Part shown: in pieces, positions 61,142 through 64,000 of the stretch | How the letters are laid out: each line of letters starts with the position of its first letter | How positions within the stretch are numbered: the first letter of the stretch is position 1 | Assembly (NCBI GenBank): GCA_013390785.1 | Contig: JACASW010000003.1 | Location: 1-64,000 of the forward strand | DNA from: Marine Group I thaumarchaeote | Lineage (GTDB): Archaea > Thermoproteota > Nitrososphaeria > Nitrososphaerales > Nitrosopumilaceae | DNA length: 64,000 nucleotides | Direction of reading: 5' to 3' | Program-made: the position numbers and the translations under genes | Notes under the pieces: generated by a model | What the model was told of the DNA's origin: nothing | The model's database searches: none | The model's input: only the letters and a program-made list of their open reading frames with translations

Positions 61142-61675
61142 TTATTTAGACTTCTTCTCTTCGTCTTTGTTCTTGAAAAATTCAGGTGTATCATCTAGTT
61201 TAGCTTTTGGTTCTGATTCAGCTTTTGGTTCTGGTTTAGGTTCTGATTCAGCTTTTGGTTCTGGTTCAGCTTTTGGTTCTGGTTCAGCTTTTGGTTCTGG
61301 TTTAGGCTCTAGTTCAGCTTTTGGTTCTGGTTTAGGCTCTAGTTCAGCTTTTGGTTCTAATTCAGCTGGTGGCTCTGACTCGACTTTTTTCTCATCTTCT
61401 TTTATTGATTCCTCCTCACCTTCGTATATTGAAACTAAAACATAACCCTCATCTGTTTTTGTCATTCGAACCCTAATTTTTCTAGGTGGATGTTTAATGC
61501 CTTTAGACCAAAGTAGATGGCTTACATCTTCTTCAAGTTTAACTTGTTCCATCTTCATATGATGTCTAGCAAATTCCTTGATCATGTTCACTGCCCTTTT
61601 AGCACGCTGGTTATCAGGCGAAAGTAATACCTTTCCTAAATTTACTGTATAAACACGTTCAACATCCTGCGACAT
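61142..61675 (-). CDS. rpl31e: 50S ribosomal protein L31e with long EP/KA-rich tail
   Basis: The first about 85 residues are a complete L31e ([42 protein letters not shown]). The remaining about 90 residues are a repetitive tail of [15 protein letters not shown] units ending in [17 protein letters not shown]. Usual L31e is 80-100 aa, so the tail nearly doubles it. The ATG follows directly on the L39e stop. Confidence 0.93.
   Translation of the reverse strand: MSQDVERVYTVNLGKVLLSPDNQRAKRAVNMIKEFARHHMKMEQVKLEEDVSHLLWSKGIKHPPRKIRVRMTKTDEGYVLVSIYEGEEESIKEDEKKVESEPPAELEPKAELEPKPEPKAELEPKPEPKAEPEPKAEPEPKAESEPKPEPKAESEPKAKLDDTPEFFKNKDEEKKSK
61200..61366 (-). repeat. Degenerate tandem repeat in the L31e tail
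   Basis: Units of 18 and 30 bp built on gcttttggttctgg (plus strand) are repeated about eight times, encoding the EPKAE-type tail. Confidence 0.85.
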
Positions 61676-61834
61676 TTAACCCACTTCCACATCAGTAGAT
61701 CTCCAAGCTCTTCGTTTAGGATTGGTTCTTACTGACCTTTTTGTTCTAAGAATAATCCATGCAGGAACAGGAGATGTTTCCTTTATTTTCTTTAACAAGC
61801 GTATTTTTCTTCCAGAACGCTTACGTGCTGCCAT
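61676..61834 (-). CDS. rpl39e: 50S ribosomal protein L39e
   Basis: A 52-residue, very basic protein: ARKRSGRKIRLLKKIKET, VPAWIILRTKRSVRTNPKRRAWRSTDV. This is the typical L39e with the Trp-Ile-x-x-x-T core. The TAA is immediately followed by the L31e ATG, the usual archaeal pair. The initiation factor aIF6 gene that often follows is not here. Confidence 0.93.
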   Translation of the reverse strand: MAARKRSGRKIRLLKKIKETSPVPAWIILRTKRSVRTNPKRRAWRSTDVEVG

Positions 61835-61890
61835 GAAATCTCAGGCATGATAAGCTCTTTTTAAATTAAACTAAAATAATTCTATGAATC

Positions 61891-62454
61891 TTAAAGTAGT
61901 TTTTTGTCAGAAAATATGGTATTGATCTGTTTCAGCATTCTTGCCGAAGCCCCCCAAACATGATGGTTTTCAAATGTAAACGTGTACATTTCCTTTATTG
62001 AACGGTGTTCTGGAAGATCATCCTCACCCATGGTGTTCAAAAAAGGTGTTAGTGGTATATGTAAAATAGACTCTACCTCAGAATTTGCAGTTAAAGATGG
62101 GACTGTATCCAAGATGGCTATGAATGGTGTAATCCTATATCTGGAATTTAATGTAATCACACTATCTAACTGACCTATCACATGTTCCCTTGACACATCT
62201 AGACATAATTCTTCTTTTGTTTCACGTATTGCAGTTTCTAGTAAATCTTGATCATTTTCACACCATTTGCCACCAGGAAATGCTATCTCTCCTGCATGAA
62301 CTTTCAAATTACTTGCCTTCTTTGTCATAATTACAAATGGGCTTTCTCCATAAATTATAATTAAAACTGAAGCAAGTTCATTTCCATCTAAATCAGCTGG
62401 TGGTATTGTCTTAATTTCACTTGTTAAGACAGAACGTATTTGTCCAGTATCCAT
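61891..62454 (-). CDS. Nudix hydrolase, CoA-diphosphatase-like
   Basis: A 187-residue Nudix protein. The Nudix box is GGKWCENDQDLLETAIRETKEEL (G...E...RE-x2-EE), and the preceding MTKKASNLKVHAGEIAFPGG matches the UPF0035 motif of CoA pyrophosphatases such as NudL. Likely hydrolyses CoA or its derivatives; a role in CoA turnover fits the CoA kinase at 37087. Confidence 0.88.
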   Translation of the reverse strand: MDTGQIRSVLTSEIKTIPPADLDGNELASVLIIIYGESPFVIMTKKASNLKVHAGEIAFPGGKWCENDQDLLETAIRETKEELCLDVSREHVIGQLDSVITLNSRYRITPFIAILDTVPSLTANSEVESILHIPLTPFLNTMGEDDLPEHRSIKEMYTFTFENHHVWGASARMLKQINTIFSDKKLL

Positions 62455-62527
62455 ATAATAAAAAAAGCACAGTATGTTATGGATTTATCGCTCAAAGGTT
62501 TTAATCATGTATAATCAAAAACCAACT

Positions 62528-63256
62528 ATGACAATTAGATATGAGATAAATCCGCCGAAAATTTCTGATGATGGGCAAGATGCTAGAAACGTTCTATTTG
62601 GAAGGATTAAAATTATTAGTTCTGTATGTGATGGAATACATCTTACTGACTCGGTACTAGGAATCCCAAGAGTGTCTCCTTTTGAAATTGCAAAACAAAT
62701 ACGAGAATCTAATAAAAATATCAAACTTACTTGTAGTTTGAGAGTTAGAGACAAAAATCTAAATGATATTGAAAAAATAATACAAGAATCAGTTGGTACG
62801 GTTGATGGCATACTTGTATTGATGGGTGACAAATCTGACACAACATCAAATACAACGGATCTAGTCCCAAGCCAGGTTGTTAAGGCTCTAAACGATAGTG
62901 GATTAAGCAAAAAGATTGAACTGTTTCTTTCAATTCCAAGTAATCCAAACTTTGCAAAAATTCAAAAAAAAATTGATGCCAAACCTACAGGATTTTTCAC
63001 TCAAGTAATTCATTCAAAGAATCAAATAGAGAAAATTTCTGATAAGCTAAATGACTTTAAGATCATTCCGTGTTTGCTTCTTCCATCAGAAAATAATTTA
63101 AAATCTGCGAAATTTCTCAAAATTGACTGGTCAAATTACAACGAAGATGTTCTTGGATTTGTCAACGAAATACATAGTATAACCAATGACGTTCTCATTA
63201 CTTCTCCAAATGATTTTAAAAGGGCGTATGAGACAATTTCAAAGTTAGCAAGTTGA
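62528..63256 (+). CDS. Methylenetetrahydrofolate reductase-like protein
   Basis: A TIM-barrel protein of about 242 aa from the ATG at 62528 (upstream in-frame ATGs at 62507 and 62474 are possible). The start RYEINPPKI and DGIHLTDSVLGIPRVSPFEIAKQI resemble MTHFR/MetF-type flavoproteins (EhxPP and the VTD region), and GILVLMGDK matches the later loop. It probably supplies methyl groups to the MetE-like enzyme whose start overlaps its stop by 4 bp (TTGA). Confidence 0.75.
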   Translation: MTIRYEINPPKISDDGQDARNVLFGRIKIISSVCDGIHLTDSVLGIPRVSPFEIAKQIRESNKNIKLTCSLRVRDKNLNDIEKIIQESVGTVDGILVLMGDKSDTTSNTTDLVPSQVVKALNDSGLSKKIELFLSIPSNPNFAKIQKKIDAKPTGFFTQVIHSKNQIEKISDKLNDFKIIPCLLLPSENNLKSAKFLKIDWSNYNEDVLGFVNEIHSITNDVLITSPNDFKRAYETISKLAS

Positions 63257-64000
63257 TCTCGTCATACACATTTGGAATTTATCCACGCTCAGAGGAATTA
63301 ATTGAAGCAACTAGAAAGAATACTGAAAACCTAGATTCGCTCTCTCAAAAGGAAACTGATGAATATATCAATACACAAAAAAATGCAAATCTTGGATTTG
63401 TTTCAGATCCTTTGCTAAAATGGGATGACATATTCAGACCGTTTTCAAGTTTAACATCAGTTAATCTTTCATCACTAAACAGAATATATGAAATGAATAC
63501 GTTTTATCGCATACTATCTTTTGATGGAGATGATTTCACTGACGGTGGTAATATTGTTCAATCTAACTTAGATTCGTCACTACCAAAAAACAAAACTATT
63601 GCAATTCCTGAACCATTTACATTCGCTGAACTCCATACTAGTAAAAAATTCAAGAAGAAGGATGATTTTATAATTAATCTTGCAAAAATGCTAAGACCAG
63701 AAATAGATTCTTTAGTTGAATCTGGTTTCGAAGTAATCCAACTTTTAGCACCATCAATCGCATATAACAAGGAAGTTGACTTTGGTGTTATTTCTGATGC
63801 ACTAAAGATAATCACTGATGGATTAAATGCAAAAACAATACTTCACACATACTTTGGAGACGTTTCAAAAAAGATTGAAAGTCTTTTGGATTTACCTGTT
63901 TCTGGCTTGGGATTCGATATAACCACAACACCTACCAATTCTATAGAAAAACACAGTTTTTCAAACAAGTCACTTACGATAGGCATAATCAATTCTTTCA
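63253..64000 (+). CDS. metE: Methionine synthase (MetE-like), N-terminal part, cut by window edge
   Basis: An open frame from TTG at 63253 continues past the end. The visible part has a TIM-barrel MetE pattern: SSYTFGIYPRSEELIEATRK, IPEPFTFAELHTSKKF, SLVESGFEVIQLLAPSIAYN, and ILHTYFGDVSKK. In archaea core MetE uses a methylcobalamin or folate-like donor. The overlap with the MTHFR-like gene indicates one operon for methyl transfer to homocysteine. No C-terminal zinc site is visible because of the cut. Confidence 0.8.
   Translation, partial: MISSYTFGIYPRSEELIEATRKNTENLDSLSQKETDEYINTQKNANLGFVSDPLLKWDDIFRPFSSLTSVNLSSLNRIYEMNTFYRILSFDGDDFTDGGNIVQSNLDSSLPKNKTIAIPEPFTFAELHTSKKFKKKDDFIINLAKMLRPEIDSLVESGFEVIQLLAPSIAYNKEVDFGVISDALKIITDGLNAKTILHTYFGDVSKKIESLLDLPVSGLGFDITTTPTNSIEKHSFSNKSLTIGIINSF

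Noticed and set aside
61200-61366. Possible CRISPR-like repeat array
   Set aside because: Units are short, degenerate, in frame and encode a Pro/Glu/Lys tail; no unique spacers of constant length.
61167-61445. Plus-strand open frame rich in Gly/Ser ([10 protein letters not shown]-type)
   Set aside because: It is the antisense shadow of the repetitive L31e tail; the minus frame continues directly from a complete L31e.

Overview
The window is a compact, AT-rich, almost purely protein-coding stretch of an ammonia-oxidizing archaeon (Nitrososphaerota/Thaumarchaeota, most like the Nitrosopumilus/Nitrosotenuis side). The main reasons are a canonical archaeal amoC (49504-50067), an AOA-type multicopper nitrite reductase (55902-57326), archaeal information-processing genes (L40e, L39e, L31e, L15e, Rpo7, Spt4, aEF-1beta, TruD, Pth2, Cdc48, NurA/HerA/Mre11/Rad50), a divergent FtsZ/tubulin-like protein, and surface proteins with thaumarchaeal features (PEFG-CTERM, WIKNNAEWW-type repeats, CGPGT...DGVC motif). 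TTG and GTG starts are frequent, TATA boxes often sit about 26 bp before the start codon (leaderless transcripts), and convergent genes commonly abut or overlap at their stop codons. No transposon, CRISPR array, rRNA or prophage was seen. No gene-free stretch exceeds 300 bases: the longest non-coding gaps are about 250 bp upstream of amoC and about 170 bp upstream of nurA.

Layout. 1-5.5 kb: succinyl-CoA ligase (sucCD), L40e, two methyltransferases, a reductase resembling crotonyl-CoA carboxylase/reductase, and a membrane protein. 5.5-14.4 kb: an accessory stretch with a cupin, a J-domain protein with a changed HPD motif, a DPS-like ferritin, a peroxiredoxin, a VOC protein, a bacterial/plant-type NAD formate dehydrogenase next to tRNA-Val, a UBP-type zinc finger with an M3 peptidase, a CFI-box surface protein and pyruvoyl arginine decarboxylase. 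14.4-24.4 kb: tRNA-Thr, a DEAD-box helicase with a leader hairpin, many small thaumarchaeal proteins, a SPATA20/YyaL-like protein, a chain of three tiny overlapping ORFs (20763-21054), and a zinc alcohol dehydrogenase. 24.4-36.5 kb: truD, a secreted beta-propeller, pth2, geranylgeranyl reductase, a zinc-ribbon/aEF-1beta/cdc48/winged-helix operon, heme o synthase, a membrane cupredoxin, a JAMM protease and a K+-independent H+-pyrophosphatase. 36.5-42.6 kb: SprT-like protein, a candidate C/D box sRNA, dephospho-CoA kinase, Mrp, rpo7-spt4-nadC, nadA and nadX. 42.7-48.8 kb: the nurA-herA-mre11-rad50 end-resection operon and a HEAT protein with deoxyhypusine-hydroxylase-like HE motifs. 49.5-64 kb: a solitary amoC, secreted and surface proteins, L15e, serA, nirK divergent from fumC, a tRNA methylthiotransferase, the FtsZ-like gene, L39e-L31e (L31e with a long repetitive tail), a Nudix hydrolase, and an MTHFR-like/MetE pair running off the end.

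How it fits together. AmoC and NirK belong to ammonia oxidation and its NO chemistry, and the pyrophosphatase, heme o synthase and membrane cupredoxin fit the copper/heme respiratory chain. SucCD, FumC and the CCR-like reductase handle C4/acyl-CoA intermediates around the 3-hydroxypropionate/4-hydroxybutyrate cycle. NadX, NadA and NadC form a complete aspartate-to-nicotinate-mononucleotide route. The leads most worth following are the CCR-like reductase, the isolated amoC, the transferred formate dehydrogenase, the half-size DOHH-like protein, the candidate C/D sRNA, the tiny-ORF chain, and the shared TTGATCA-type sites before nirK and the FtsZ-like gene.
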